This document shows, piece after piece, positions 39,831 to 49,228 of a stretch of DNA of 64,000 nucleotides. Within the stretch, counting starts at the first letter, position 1. The number at the start of each line of letters is the position of its first letter. The position numbers and the translations under genes were made by a program. The DNA lies in NCBI GenBank assembly GCA_963734595.1, contig CAVTHV010000020.1, forward strand, positions 24,152-88,151, in the 5' to 3' direction. The notes below the pieces were generated by a model. It worked only from the letters and a program-made list of their open reading frames with translations, ran no database searches and was not told where the DNA came from. Origin of the DNA: CAKKQX01 sp963734595 (lineage in GTDB: Bacteria > Pseudomonadota > Gammaproteobacteria > Burkholderiales > SG8-41).

Positions 39831-41919
39831 ATGGAAAAACGCCGCATTTTCGTCACGTCCGCCCTGCCCTACGCCAACGGCGCGATTCACCTCGGCCATC
39901 TGGTCGAGTACATCCAGACCGACATCTGGGTGCGCTTCCAGCGGATGCAGGGCCACGAAGTGCATTACGTCGGCGCCGACGATACCCACGGCACGCCCAT
40001 CATGCTGCGCGCCCAGAGCGAAGGCATCAAGCCCGAGGAACTGATCGCCCGCGTCTGGAAAGAACATGACCGGGATTTCAAGGATTTCCTGGTGAGTTTC
40101 GACAACTACCACTCGACCCACTCGGACGAGACGCGCGTGATCGCCGGGGAAATTTACCGCCGCCTCGACCAGGCAAAGCTGATCACCCGGCGCTCAGTCG
40201 AGCAGTTCTACGACCCGGTCAAGGAAATGTTCCTGCCCGACCGTTTCATCAAGGGCGAGTGCCCGAAGTGCGGCGCGAAGGACCAGTACGGCGATTCGTG
40301 CGAGGTGTGCGGCGCGACCTACAGCCCGACCGATCTCAAGAACCCGTACTCGACGGTGTCGGGCGCGGCGCCGGTGCGCAAGGCCTCGGAGCACTACTTC
40401 TTCAAGCTCGGCGACGTGCGGCGAGTTCCTGCAAACGTGGACGCGCTCGGGCACGCTGCAGCCGGAAGCCGCAAACAAGATGGGCGAGTGGTTCGCTGCG
40501 GGCCTCAACGACTGGGACATCTCGCGCGACGCGCCCTACTTCGGCTTCGAAATTCCCGGCGCGCCCGGCAAGTACTTCTACGTCTGGCTCGATGCGCCGA
40601 TCGGCTACTTCGGCAGCCTGCGCAATTATTTTGAAAAACAGAAAGCCGCCGGCAAGGCCCTGGATTTCGACGCCTACACCGATGCCGCGAAAGCCGAAGC
40701 CGAAAAAACCGAGATGGTGCATTTCATCGGCAAGGACATCCTCTATTTCCACGCGCTGTTCTGGCCGGCGATGCTGAAAAATTCCGGGATTCCGCACGCC
40801 GACCAGCATCTACGCCCACGGCTTTCTCACCGTCAACGGCGAGAAAATGTCCAAGTCGCGCGGCACCTTCATCACCGCCGAAAGCTACATCAAGCAGGGC
40901 CTCAATCCTGAGTGGCTGCGCTATTACTACGCCGCCAAGCTCAACTCGACGATGGAGGACATCGACCTCAGCCTCGATGATTTCGTGGCGCGGGTGAACA
41001 GCGATCTTGTCGGCAAATACGTGAACATCGCCAGTCGGTGCGCTGGATTTATCACCAAGCGATTCAACGGAAGCCTCACAGGCGTGATTCAGAATCCGTT
41101 GCTTAGCGATCTACAGAGCGGCAGCTTTGGAGATCGCGCGATTGCTATGAAGCTCGCGAATACGGCAAGGCACTTCGGGAAATAATGTTTCATACCGACA
41201 ACGCCAACGCTTTCGTGGATCAGGTAAAACCATGGGACCTTGCAAAACAAATTGGCAAGGAATCGGCCTTGCATCAATCCTGTTCTGAAGCGATCAACAT
41301 TTTCAGATTACTCACCATCTATCTGAAACCCATTTTGCCACGTCTCGCGGCACAGGTTGAAATGCTGCTGAATATAAAGCCGCTACAATGGTCGGACGCA
41401 AAAACTTGGTTGCCTGATGGGCACACAATAAACGAATACAAACATCTCATGACCCGCGTCGACCCCAAGCAGATGACCGCCTTGGTCGAAGCCAACAGGG
41501 AAAGTTTGAAACCCGCAGCACCCGCGCCGCAATCGCAGCAGCGTCATGCCCAACATCAGGAGAACGTCGTGGAAGCCGCCACCCAGCCCGCCACCATCAG
41601 CATCGATGACTTCACCAAGTCGATCTGCGCATCGCGAAAATCGTCAACGCCGAGCACGTCGAAGGCGCGGACAAGCTGCTGAAGCTCACGCTCGACGTCG
41701 GCCCGCTCGGCACGCGCCAGGTGTTCGCCGGCATCAAGTCGGCCTACGATCCGGCAACGCTCGCCGGCAGACTCACGGTCGTCGTCGCCAATCTCGCGCC
41801 GCGCAAGATGAAGTTCGGCATGTCGGAAGGCATGGTGCTGGCGGCGTCCGGCGATGCGCCGGGCCTCTATCCTGCTCTCGCCCGATTCCGGCGCGCAGCC
41901 CGGCATGCGGGTCAAATAG
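39831..41919 (+). CDS. metG: methionyl-tRNA synthetase with C-terminal tRNA-binding domain, about five frameshifts
   Basis: MetG charges initiator and elongator tRNA-Met. It begins MEKRRIFVTSALPYANGAIHLGHLVEY with the HIGH motif. The zinc knuckle (CPKCGAKDQYGDSCEVCG), DAPIGYFGS and the KMSKSRG loop are present, as are the anticodon-binding helices (NAFVDQVKPWDLAKQ). A C-terminal EMAP/Trbp111-type domain follows (KIVNAEHVEGADKLLKLTLDVG ... GAQPGMRVK). Extra bases near 40424, 40802 and 41875 and missing bases near 41149 and 41632 disrupt the frame. The corrected length is about 695 residues. The anticodon-binding part is noticeably richer in A+T than its flanks. Confidence 0.94.
41020..41560. 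other. metG: low-GC segment inside metG
   Basis: Hand counting gives about 46% G+C for 41221-41460, against about 55-65% for single 60-base lines on either side. Codons such as AAA, ATT and AAT become frequent. The segment encodes the anticodon-binding helical domain and remains recognisable as MetG. Confidence 0.6.
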
Positions 41920-41952
41920 CCGGACAACCATGCACCGCACCGGACAATACCG

Positions 41953-43023
41953 ATGCCCGCCATGAGTAACCGCACCTTCATCTGCAGCGTGCTGTTTCTC
42001 GATATCATCGAGTATTCGAAACAGCCGGTTGCCGAACAGATCCGCCTGAAGGAGCTGTTCAACGCGCTGCTGTCGGAGGCACTGGCTGCCTTCGCACCCG
42101 CCGACCGCATCATCCTCGACACCGGCGACGGCGCCGCGATCAGTTTTCTCGGCGATCCCGAAGCCGCGCTGTTCGCCGGCCTGTCCCTGCGCGAAGCACT
42201 CGAAGCACACCGGCCCGGAGACTCCCCGCAACTCAGGATGCGGATCGGCATCAATCTCGGTCCGGTCAAGCTCGTCAAGGATCTGAACGGCCAGCCCAAC
42301 ATCATCGGCGACGGCATCAACGTCGCGCAGCGCGTGATGAGTTTCGCCCAACCGGGCCAGATTCTGGTGTCGCGCTCCTATTACGAAGTCGTGTCCTGCC
42401 TGTCGGAGGAATACGGCGGACTGTTCCGCTACGAAGGTTCGCGCACCGACAAGCACGTGCGCGAACACGAGGTCTACACGGTAGGCGTTCCAGGTCCGGC
42501 GCTCAGACATCCACTCCACGCGGAAAGTCCGGAAACGGCCGGTGTCCCCGCGACCGACCCCTTCTCCCAGACCGCGACGCTGGTCAAGGATAATCTGCAG
42601 CGCAAGCCGTGGCTGGGCACCACGCTGGTCGTGCTCTCCATACTCGCAGCCGCGCTCATCATACGCGGCCATCGTAACGCGCCGCCGGACGCCGCCGACG
42701 CGGAACCCGTTCCCGCAAAAACCTCGGCGCCGCATCCCGAAACCAGGCCTGCGCCGGTTACCGAAAGCAAACGTTCATCAGGCACGGAAACCGCAAGCCG
42801 CGCCGCCACAAGCGAGCGAGTGCCCGTCAGTCTCGCGATATCCCCGTGGGGCGAAATCTACGTCGACGGCAAAAAGCAGGGGGTAAGTCCGCCGCTGCGC
42901 GAAGTTGAAGTCAAGGCCGGAAGCCACAGTATCGAAGTCAGGAACACCACGTTCCCACCGCATGTCGAGACCATCGACGCCCAACCGGGAAGCCGGATTA
43001 AAATAAAGCATAAATTCCGCTGA
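41953..43023 (+). CDS. class III cyclase-like domain protein with membrane anchor and PEGA domain
   Basis: The intact 356-residue protein has an N-terminal class III nucleotidyl cyclase homology domain (residues about 10-180). Metal-binding Asp17 (FLDIIEYS) and Asp59 (TGDGAAISF) and the transition-state Asn123 and Arg127 (GDGINVAQRV) can be seen. The adenine-selecting Lys that normally precedes the second Asp motif (KTIGD) is replaced (ILDTGD), so activity or nucleotide choice is open. A single membrane helix spans residues about 220-237. A Pro/Thr/Ser linker and a C-terminal PEGA domain (residues about 288-356, IYVDGKKQGVSP) follow. The C-terminus is probably periplasmic. It is followed after 11 bases by a TPR lipoprotein and then a kinase. 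Confidence 0.82.
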   Translation: MPAMSNRTFICSVLFLDIIEYSKQPVAEQIRLKELFNALLSEALAAFAPADRIILDTGDGAAISFLGDPEAALFAGLSLREALEAHRPGDSPQLRMRIGINLGPVKLVKDLNGQPNIIGDGINVAQRVMSFAQPGQILVSRSYYEVVSCLSEEYGGLFRYEGSRTDKHVREHEVYTVGVPGPALRHPLHAESPETAGVPATDPFSQTATLVKDNLQRKPWLGTTLVVLSILAAALIIRGHRNAPPDAADAEPVPAKTSAPHPETRPAPVTESKRSSGTETASRAATSERVPVSLAISPWGEIYVDGKKQGVSPPLREVEVKAGSHSIEVRNTTFPPHVETIDAQPGSRIKIKHKFR

Positions 43024-43034
43024 GGAGGCATGAA

Positions 43035-43436
43035 GTGAACGCTCTGCGACTGATATTCGTGGCGGCACTGGCGGTGGCGCTCGCCGGCTGCGAATCCGCC
43101 CCCATCAAGCAGTTACAGCAGGACATCAACAGTCTGATCCAGCCAAACAAAGGGGATCAGGACCTGGCCACGGGCCTGCGCCAGTATGACGAGGGCAAGT
43201 ACAGCGAGGCTGCCCGCACCCTGCAGTCAAGCCTCGACGAGGGCCTCGGCAGCAAGGACCAGGTTACCGCACACAAGTATCTCGCCTTCATCCATTGCAT
43301 ATCGGGCCGCGAGCGGCAGTGCCGCGACGAGTTCCGCAAGGCGCTGAAAATCGATCCGGAGTTCGAACTCGAACCCGCCGAAGCCGGGCATCCGATCTGG
43401 GGACCAGCCTTCCGCAGCGTCAAAGCGCGCCACTGA
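43035..43436 (+). CDS. TPR lipoprotein, TssQ-like
   Basis: A GTG start six bases after GAGGAGG gives a 133-residue lipoprotein with lipobox LAGC (Cys19). The mature part contains a TPR-like pair (LATGLRQYDEGKYSEAARTL; HKYLAFIHCISGRERQCRDE) and ends GHPIWGPAFRSVKARH. This layout matches the small TssQ-family lipoproteins found near Ser/Thr kinases in beta-proteobacteria and named for their link with type VI secretion. No type VI genes are visible here. It lies between the cyclase-like gene and the kinase and is probably co-transcribed with both. Confidence 0.75.
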   Translation: MNALRLIFVAALAVALAGCESAPIKQLQQDINSLIQPNKGDQDLATGLRQYDEGKYSEAARTLQSSLDEGLGSKDQVTAHKYLAFIHCISGRERQCRDEFRKALKIDPEFELEPAEAGHPIWGPAFRSVKARH

Positions 43437-43450
43437 AACCCGCAGCCGCC

Positions 43451-44707
43451 GTGCAAATCAGCAAACTCGGACGCTACGAGATCGTTGCCGAACTGGGCAA
43501 GGGCGCGATGGGCGTCGTCTACAAGGCGACCGACCCCATGCTCAACCGCGTCGTCGCCATCAAGACCATCAACATGTCGCTCGACCAGGGCGAGATGGCG
43601 GAGTACGAGGCGCGCTTCTACCAGGAAGCCAGGGCCGCCGGCGGGCTGAATCATCCGAACATCGTCACGATCTACGACATCGGCAAGAGCGGCAATGTCG
43701 CTTACATGGCGATGGAAGTCCTCGAAGGCAGGGAACTGCGCGCGCTGATGATGCCGGGCAGGCCCCAGCCCGTCGCGCAAGCCGTCGACATCGCAATCCA
43801 GGTCGCCGAGGGCCTTGGCTACGCCCACCATCACGAGGTGGTCCACCGCGACATCAAGCCCGCCAATATCATGATCGTGCGCGGCGGGCTGGTGAAAATC
43901 ACCGATTTCGGCATCGCGCGCATGCGCTCGGCCGAAGTCCAGACGCAGTCCGGCGTGCTGCTTGGCTCGCCGCGCTACATGTCGCCCGAGCAGGTGCTCG
44001 GCAAGCGCGCCGAGCCGCGCTCCGACCTGTTCTCGCTCGGCGTCATCCTCTACGAAATGCTTACCGGCAAAACGCCCTTCACCGGCGAGGACATCAACTC
44101 GATGATGTTCCAGATTCTCAATCTGACGCCGCCGCCGCCCAGTTCGATGAACCCGCAAGTGCCGGAAATGCTGGATCTCATCGTCGCCAGGGCGCTGGCC
44201 AAATCGCCGGATCAGCGCTATCAGGACGCGCACGCACTCGCCGCCGATCTCAAGGACTGCAGGAAACGGCTTGAAACCGCGGCGCCGCCCCCGTCACTGG
44301 CAACAACGGACAAGCAGCTGGCACATCCCGTCATCGATGCCGAGGGGGCGACGCAGCTCATGAAGCGCTCTTTTCCCCACGGCCGCCGCACCGATGCCGA
44401 ACCGGGCGCGATCGAACCGGTTCCCACGGCGGAGCTGTCCAAGGCGTTCGATTCTCTGGCAGCGACGATGCGGCTCGCCGCCAAGACCGGCATGGCGAAC
44501 GAGCTGAAGGATTACGCCGACACTCAGAAGCGGAAACCGCTGGACAACACCATTGTGCGCGGCACGGTGGTCGGCACTGCGGCTTTCGACCGCCGCTCGC
44601 CGCTTCAGCGCCAGGAGCGGGAGGGCTGGAGCCGCCGCGACAAACTGGTCTTTGCCGCCAGCGTTGCAGTCGCGCTCGTCATCGCCGCGATCATCGTGCT
44701 GCACTGA
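43451..44707 (+). CDS. membrane-anchored Ser/Thr protein kinase (Hanks type)
   Basis: A GTG start gives a 418-residue protein. The kinase domain covers residues about 9-270. It has the glycine loop LGKGAMGVVYKA, the ATP-binding Lys38 (VAIK), catalytic Asp134 (HRDIKPAN), metal-binding Asp152 (ITDFGIAR) and SPRYMSPEQ, so it looks active. A polar linker follows with a predicted C-terminal membrane helix (LVFAASVAVALVIAAIIVL), which would place the kinase in the cytoplasm on a tail anchor. No extracellular sensor domain is present; input may come from the lipoprotein and the PEGA/cyclase-like protein encoded upstream. Confidence 0.92.
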   Translation: MQISKLGRYEIVAELGKGAMGVVYKATDPMLNRVVAIKTINMSLDQGEMAEYEARFYQEARAAGGLNHPNIVTIYDIGKSGNVAYMAMEVLEGRELRALMMPGRPQPVAQAVDIAIQVAEGLGYAHHHEVVHRDIKPANIMIVRGGLVKITDFGIARMRSAEVQTQSGVLLGSPRYMSPEQVLGKRAEPRSDLFSLGVILYEMLTGKTPFTGEDINSMMFQILNLTPPPPSSMNPQVPEMLDLIVARALAKSPDQRYQDAHALAADLKDCRKRLETAAPPPSLATTDKQLAHPVIDAEGATQLMKRSFPHGRRTDAEPGAIEPVPTAELSKAFDSLAATMRLAAKTGMANELKDYADTQKRKPLDNTIVRGTVVGTAAFDRRSPLQRQEREGWSRRDKLVFAASVAVALVIAAIIVLH

Positions 44708-44734
44708 CGCGGTTCATGCCGCGTATTATTTTTC

Positions 44735-44932
44735 TTGGCGTCTTGGCGGTTCAAAAATCCGTAAATAGTGAATCGTGAATGAATCGTATTCCTCAATGGG
44801 TATGCACGAGTCCTTCGTGTCCCTGCTTTGGTCTTTCTTGGCGTGCTTGGCGCACCCGTCAACGGGTATAGAAAAGCCTTGGCGGTTCAATAGCTCTTGA
44901 TCTTCTTGGCGTCTTGGCGGTTCAGGTTTTTT
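44735..44932. repeat. mixed CTTGGCG and GTGAATCG repeat region
   Basis: The gap between the convergent kinase and NuoB-like genes contains CTTGGCGTCTTGGCGGTTCA at its left side (44735-44754) and GTGAATCGTGAATGAATCG (44768-44788). Further CTTGGCG units occur at about 44835-44850 and 44878-44889. A second copy of CTTGGCGTCTTGGCGGTTCA lies at 44905-44924. The outermost copies are direct repeats of about 20 bases. Confidence 0.65.
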
Positions 44933-45437
44933 TGACGCTGATCGCAGTCAGAATGCCCTGCATGATCGCGAGCGGCGTCGGCGGGCAGCCCGGCACCGCC
45001 ACGTCCACCGGGATCACATTCGACACCCGCCCGCAGCTCGCGTAGCTTTCGCCGAAAATGCCGCCGGTGCAGCCGCAGTCGCCGATCGCCACCACCAGTT
45101 TCGGTTCCGGTGTCGCGTCGTAGGTGCGCTTCAGCGCCGTTTCCATGTTGCGCGAAACCGGCCCCGTCACCAGCAGCATGTCGGCGTGGCGCGGGCTCGC
45201 GACGAATTTGATGCCCAGCCCTTCGAGGTTGTAATAAGGGTTGTTGACCGCGTTGATCTCGAGTTCGCAACCGTTGCATGAACCGGCATCGACGTGGCGG
45301 ATGGTGAGCGATCCGGCAAAATTCCTGAGAATCCCGGATTGCAGCCGCTGCGCGACTACACGCAGCGCCTCATCCGGATCAGGATAAGCCGTTGTTTTTA
45401 TTCCTGTTTTTACAATCTGTTTGAGCAGTTGGAACAT
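44922..45437 (-). CDS. hyfI: NuoB/HyfI-like iron-sulfur subunit of the hydrogenase-4-like complex
   Basis: The 171-residue protein is homologous to the small subunit of group 4 hydrogenases and to NuoB. It keeps cysteines for the proximal [4Fe-4S] cluster: Cys54 and Cys57 (GSCNGCELE), one in GDCGCTGG (Cys121/123), Cys135 and Cys151 (PGCPPTP). The spacing resembles HycG/HyfI more than NuoB. It is cytoplasmic and membrane-associated. It is the last gene of the operon, about 100 bases beyond the large subunit. Because the partner lacks nickel ligands, the symbol indicates homology only. Confidence 0.88.
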   Translation of the reverse strand: MFQLLKQIVKTGIKTTAYPDPDEALRVVAQRLQSGILRNFAGSLTIRHVDAGSCNGCELEINAVNNPYYNLEGLGIKFVASPRHADMLLVTGPVSRNMETALKRTYDATPEPKLVVAIGDCGCTGGIFGESYASCGRVSNVIPVDVAVPGCPPTPLAIMQGILTAISVKKT

Positions 45438-45447
45438 AACATCCTCA

Positions 45448-45535
45448 AACCGCGGCGGCCACGGAGAAAAGAATAAACCGGATATTGTTTGGATTCATGC
45501 TTATCTCTGTGTTCTCTGTGCTCTCTGTGGCTAAT
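45448..45535. repeat. CTCTGTG-type repeat array
   Basis: TCTCTGTGTTCTCTGTGCTCTCTGTGGC (about 45504-45531, three units) faces GGCCACGGAGAAAAG (45456-45470). The array fills the gap between the hyfG-like and hyfI-like genes and matches the unit at 26.9 kb. Confidence 0.65.
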
Positions 45536-45538
45536 GGT

Positions 45539-47104
45539 TCAAAGATCCTGCCCGCTGTATGACAGGTTGAACGACTTGTTGATCAGCGGGAAGTCCGGCA
45601 CGATGTTGCCGAGCACCGCGTGTTCCAGCAGCGGCCAGTTCTGCCACGACGGATCGTGCGGATGCAGCCGCCGGATGCGGTTGCCGCGACCGGTTTCGAG
45701 CGCGATAAACACCTCCCCGCGCCAGCCTTCGACCCAGCCCACGCCGAACGCGCCTTCGGCGGCGGCGGGAACCGGCCGCGACACCTCGCCCAGCGGCATG
45801 CGCTCCAGAATCAGGCGCATCAGCCGCAGCGACTCCAGCACTTCCTCGAAACGCAGCGTGACGCGCGCGGCCACATCGCCGTTACGGTGCGTCGCCATGC
45901 ACACTTCGAGCTCGCCATACGGCACGCACGGATACTCGACGCGCAAGTCCCACGCCTGGCCGCTGGCGCGGCCGGCCAGGCCGATCAATCCGAGCTGCGC
46001 CGCAAGCTCGGGCGCCACCCGGCCGCAGGTAATGAAGCGGTCCTGCAGCCCCGGATGCTCGTCGTAAATATTCTTGAGCAGGGCAACCGACTTTGCCAGC
46101 GCATCGCACTCGCTGCGCAGTTGGTTCACGCCGTCGGCGCCGACGTCACGCGCGACGCCCCCCGGAATCACCAGATCCATCAGATAACGGTGGCCGAACA
46201 GCGCGTGATTCAGGCGCAGCATGTCCTCTTTGAGACAGGAGAACTGCGTCAGTCCGAAAGCAAGGCCCGCATCGTTGCCGAGGAAACCAAGATCGCCGAG
46301 ATGGTTGGCGATGCGCTCGCGCTCGAGCAGCAATGCGCGCAGCCAGACCGCCCGCGGCGGCGGCGTTGCGCCCGCTGCGCTTTCGACCGCCATCGCATAC
46401 GCCCACGCATAAGCAACCGTCGAATCGCCGGAAACGCGCGCCGCCAGCCGCGCACCCTCCAGCACATCCATCTGTTCGAAGCGCTTTTCGATGCCCTTGT
46501 GCTTGTAGCCCAGCCGTTCTTCGAGCCGCAACACGCGCTCGCCGACGACGCTGAAACGGAAGTGGCCGGGTTCTATGGTGCCGGCATGCACCGGGCCAAC
46601 GGCAATCTCGTGCACGCCGTCGCCGGCGACCTGCACAAACGGATAGGCGTCGGCTTCAGATCCGCGACCGGTGACCGGTGACTGGTGACCGGAAAAATCC
46701 TTTCTAAGCGGGAAGACGTCCGCCGGCCACGCGGCGTGCCGCAGCCATGGGCGCCCGTCCGCAGCGCCCTCCGCCACCAAACCGAGAAGATCCCGGACGG
46801 CGCGCTGCATGCGGCTGGCGGCGGGGAAAATATCGCTGATGTCCGGGTAGCGCTCGTCCGCAAGCGGCAGCGTGATGATGGCAAGCCCCGGCTGGATGAG
46901 CAGCGCCGCATGCGCCGCCAGGCCTGTGCCGATATCGGAATCGTCGCTGCCCCATAACGCAACGAGACGCCCGCCGTCGAAGGCCGCGCGGCGGCACGCC
47001 TCGCGCCATTGCGCGGCGTCCACGGTGGCGCGCAGCGCCGCCACCGCGCCGGGGATTTCGGAAAACTCGAAGTTATAGCCCTCGATCCGCATGCGCCGAC
47101 TCAT
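45539..47104 (-). CDS. hyfG: NuoCD/HyfG-like large subunit lacking nickel-binding cysteines
   Basis: The 521-residue protein fuses a NuoC-like part (residues about 30-140; YPDISDIFPAASRMQRAVRDLLGL, FPLRKDF) to a NuoD-like part (GPVHAGTIEPGHFRF, GYKHKGIEKRFE). Group 4 hydrogenases carry RxCGxC and a C-terminal DPCxxC that bind the NiFe centre. Here these read RVSGDST (residues 223-229) and NLSYSGQDL (513-521), with no cysteine in either. The protein therefore cannot hold a normal NiFe site. It retains the C-terminal VPDFPLINKSF of the hydrogenase branch. The start ATG overlaps the hyfF stop. A four-copy GACCGGT repeat lies in the interdomain linker. The catalysed reaction is unknown. Confidence 0.9.
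   Translation of the reverse strand: MSRRMRIEGYNFEFSEIPGAVAALRATVDAAQWREACRRAAFDGGRLVALWGSDDSDIGTGLAAHAALLIQPGLAIITLPLADERYPDISDIFPAASRMQRAVRDLLGLVAEGAADGRPWLRHAAWPADVFPLRKDFSGHQSPVTGRGSEADAYPFVQVAGDGVHEIAVGPVHAGTIEPGHFRFSVVGERVLRLEERLGYKHKGIEKRFEQMDVLEGARLAARVSGDSTVAYAWAYAMAVESAAGATPPPRAVWLRALLLERERIANHLGDLGFLGNDAGLAFGLTQFSCLKEDMLRLNHALFGHRYLMDLVIPGGVARDVGADGVNQLRSECDALAKSVALLKNIYDEHPGLQDRFITCGRVAPELAAQLGLIGLAGRASGQAWDLRVEYPCVPYGELEVCMATHRNGDVAARVTLRFEEVLESLRLMRLILERMPLGEVSRPVPAAAEGAFGVGWVEGWRGEVFIALETGRGNRIRRLHPHDPSWQNWPLLEHAVLGNIVPDFPLINKSFNLSYSGQDL
46666..46692. repeat. four-copy heptamer inside the hyfG-like coding region
   Basis: GACCGGT, GACCGGT, GACTGGT and GACCGG occur head to tail and encode part of the linker HQSPVTGRG between the NuoC- and NuoD-like parts of the large subunit. 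Twenty-seven bases keep the frame open. Confidence 0.7.
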
Positions 47105-48553
47105 CCTATCAGCCGCGCCGCCTGGTGGTACCACCCGGCGAGGTAAGGCGGAATATAAAGTCCGAGCAGCAGCACGATCGCCAGGTGCACGAACACCGGA
47201 ATCAGCGCCGGCGGATGCGGCAGGCGTTTCGCCGTCGTCTCACCGAACACCATGGACTGCACGCGGGTGAAAATCGCGGCAAAGGCGACGCCCAGCGCGA
47301 GCAGCAGGATCGGCGTCGCCCACGGCTGTTCGCGCATCGCCGTGGTCAGGATCAGGAATTCGCTGGCGAACACGCCGAACGGCGGCATGCCGAGAATCGC
47401 GAGACTGCCCAGCATCAGGCCCCAGCCGATGGTGGGATTGGTGTCCGCCAGGCCGCGGATCTGCTCCATCACCTGCGTGCCGGTTTTCTGCGCCGCGTGA
47501 CCGACGGTATAGAAAATCGCCGATTTGGTCAGACTGTGCACCGTCATGTGCAGCAGCCCGGCGAAAGTCGCCACCGGCCCGCCCATGCCGAAGGCGAAGG
47601 TTATCAGCCCCATGTGCTCGATCGACGAATAGGCGAACATGCGCTTCACGTCCTTCTGGCGCGTCAGAAAGAACGCGGCCACCACCACCGACAACAGGCC
47701 GAATCCCATCATCAGATCGCTGGCGAAGCGCGTCCCGAGCGCCCCGTCGACCAGCACCTTGCTGCGCACCACGGCGTAGAGCGCGACGTTGAGCAGCAGC
47801 CCCGACAGCACCGCCGAGACCGGCGTCGGGCCCTCGGCGTGCGCGTCGGGCAGCCAGTTGTGCAGCGGCACCAGGCCGACCTTGGTGCCGTAGCCGACCA
47901 GCAGGAACACGAACGCAAGAGACAGCACCGTGGGCTCGAGTTGCCCCTTGACCGCGTTGAGGTGCGTCCACAGCAGCGCATTGCCGCCGGCCCCGAGCAC
48001 CTTTTCCGCCGCGAAATAAAGCAGGATGGTGCCGAACAGCGCCTGCGCGATGCCGACGCCGCACAGAATGAAATATTTCCAGGCCGCCTCCACGCTGGCC
48101 GGCGTGCGGTAAAGGCTCACCAGCAGCACCGTGGTCAGCGTGGCCGCCTCCATCGCCACCCACAGGATGCCCATGTTGTTGGTGAGCAGCGCCAGCAGCA
48201 TGGTGAAAATGAACATCTGGTACATGCTGTGGTAGAGCCGCAGCATCCCGGCGTTCAACTTGCCGTGATGGTGCTCGTTCATCATATAGGGCCGGCTGAA
48301 CAATGCGGTGGTGAAGGAGACCAGCGCCGTCAGCGCAACCAGGAACACGTTGAACGAATCGACGAAAAATATTTCGTGGTAGGCAAGGATCGCACCCTCG
48401 CCGACGACACGCAGCGTGAGCAGCACCCCCGCGACAAACGTGAGCAGGCTGAACAGCACGTTCAGCCGCGCCGCGCCCGGCCGGTGACCGGAAAACGCCA
48501 GCACCAGCCCGCCGAGCAAGCGGTGTGCCGAGCACGAATGCGATCTCGTTCAT
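47101..48553 (-). CDS. hyfF: HyfF/NuoN-like proton-translocating membrane subunit, one frameshift
   Basis: This is an integral membrane protein of about 483 residues with some 14 helices and homology to antiporter-like complex I subunits. It has LLVGYGTKVGLVPLHNWLPDAHAEGPTPVSAVLSG with the conserved Lys/His residues, and KRMFAYSSIEHMGLI. The helices carry further buried Lys/His. An extra base near 48522 separates the ATG at 48553 (MNEIAFVLGTP) from the body. Its stop overlaps the start of the large-subunit gene. Confidence 0.9.
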
Positions 48554-48560
48554 CTGGCGG

Positions 48561-49217
48561 TCACTCTTCCTTCAGCTTTTCCATGTGCTTCAGATCCAGG
48601 CTGTCGAACGCCTCGCGCACCTGGAAGAAGAAAATGCCCAGGATCAGCATGCCGATCAGCACGTCGAGCGCAACCCCGAGCTCGACCACCATCGGCATGC
48701 CGTAGGTGGTGCTGGTCGCCGCGAAGAACAGGCCGTTTTCCATCGCCAGGAAGCCGATGACCTGCGGCACCGCTTTGCTCCGCGTGATCATCATCAGGAA
48801 CGACAGCAGCACGATGGCGATCGCGATGCCGAGCGTGCTGCGCGTGATGGTGCCGGCAAGCTGGGTGATCGGCAGCGCGAGATTGAACGAGATGATCACC
48901 AGCGCGATGCCGGCCAGCATGGTCGTCGGAATGTTGATCAGCGTTTCGACGTCCCACCTGATATTGAGCCGGATCGCCAGGCGGTGCAGGATCCACGGCA
49001 GCACGATCACCTTGAGCGCGAACGTGAGCAGCGCGGAATAGTAGAGGTGGGTCTGCCCCGTCGACCAGGCGACGATCACGCTGTTGGCCGCCAGCACCGC
49101 GCCCTGCCAGGCGAAGAGATAGATCAGCGACAGGATGCGCCGCTGCGACAGCATGGCGAACGAGATCAGCAGCAGCAGCGCCGCCATCATGTTGATCAGT
49201 TGCGTGCTCAACGGCAT
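48561..49217 (-). CDS. hyfE: HyfE-like membrane subunit (NuoK-like)
   Basis: The 218-residue protein has about six membrane helices (INMMAALLLLISFAML, RILSLIYLFAWQGAVLAANSVIVAW, GIALVIISFNLALPI). The NuoK-like segment QVIGFLAMENGLFFAA with its membrane Glu is present. This is the typical HyfE layout of hydrogenase-4-type complexes. The start is taken at the ATG at 49217; an in-frame TTG at 49253 would lie inside repeats. The stop is seven bases before hyfF. Confidence 0.9.
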   Translation of the reverse strand: MPLSTQLINMMAALLLLISFAMLSQRRILSLIYLFAWQGAVLAANSVIVAWSTGQTHLYYSALLTFALKVIVLPWILHRLAIRLNIRWDVETLINIPTTMLAGIALVIISFNLALPITQLAGTITRSTLGIAIAIVLLSFLMMITRSKAVPQVIGFLAMENGLFFAATSTTYGMPMVVELGVALDVLIGMLILGIFFFQVREAFDSLDLKHMEKLKEE

Positions 49218-49228
49218 AGCTAAAAATC

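Noticed and set aside
43451..44707. Type VI secretion locus suggested by the TssQ-like lipoprotein and kinase
   Set aside because: No tss structural gene (sheath, baseplate, TssM, Hcp, VgrG) occurs within the window.
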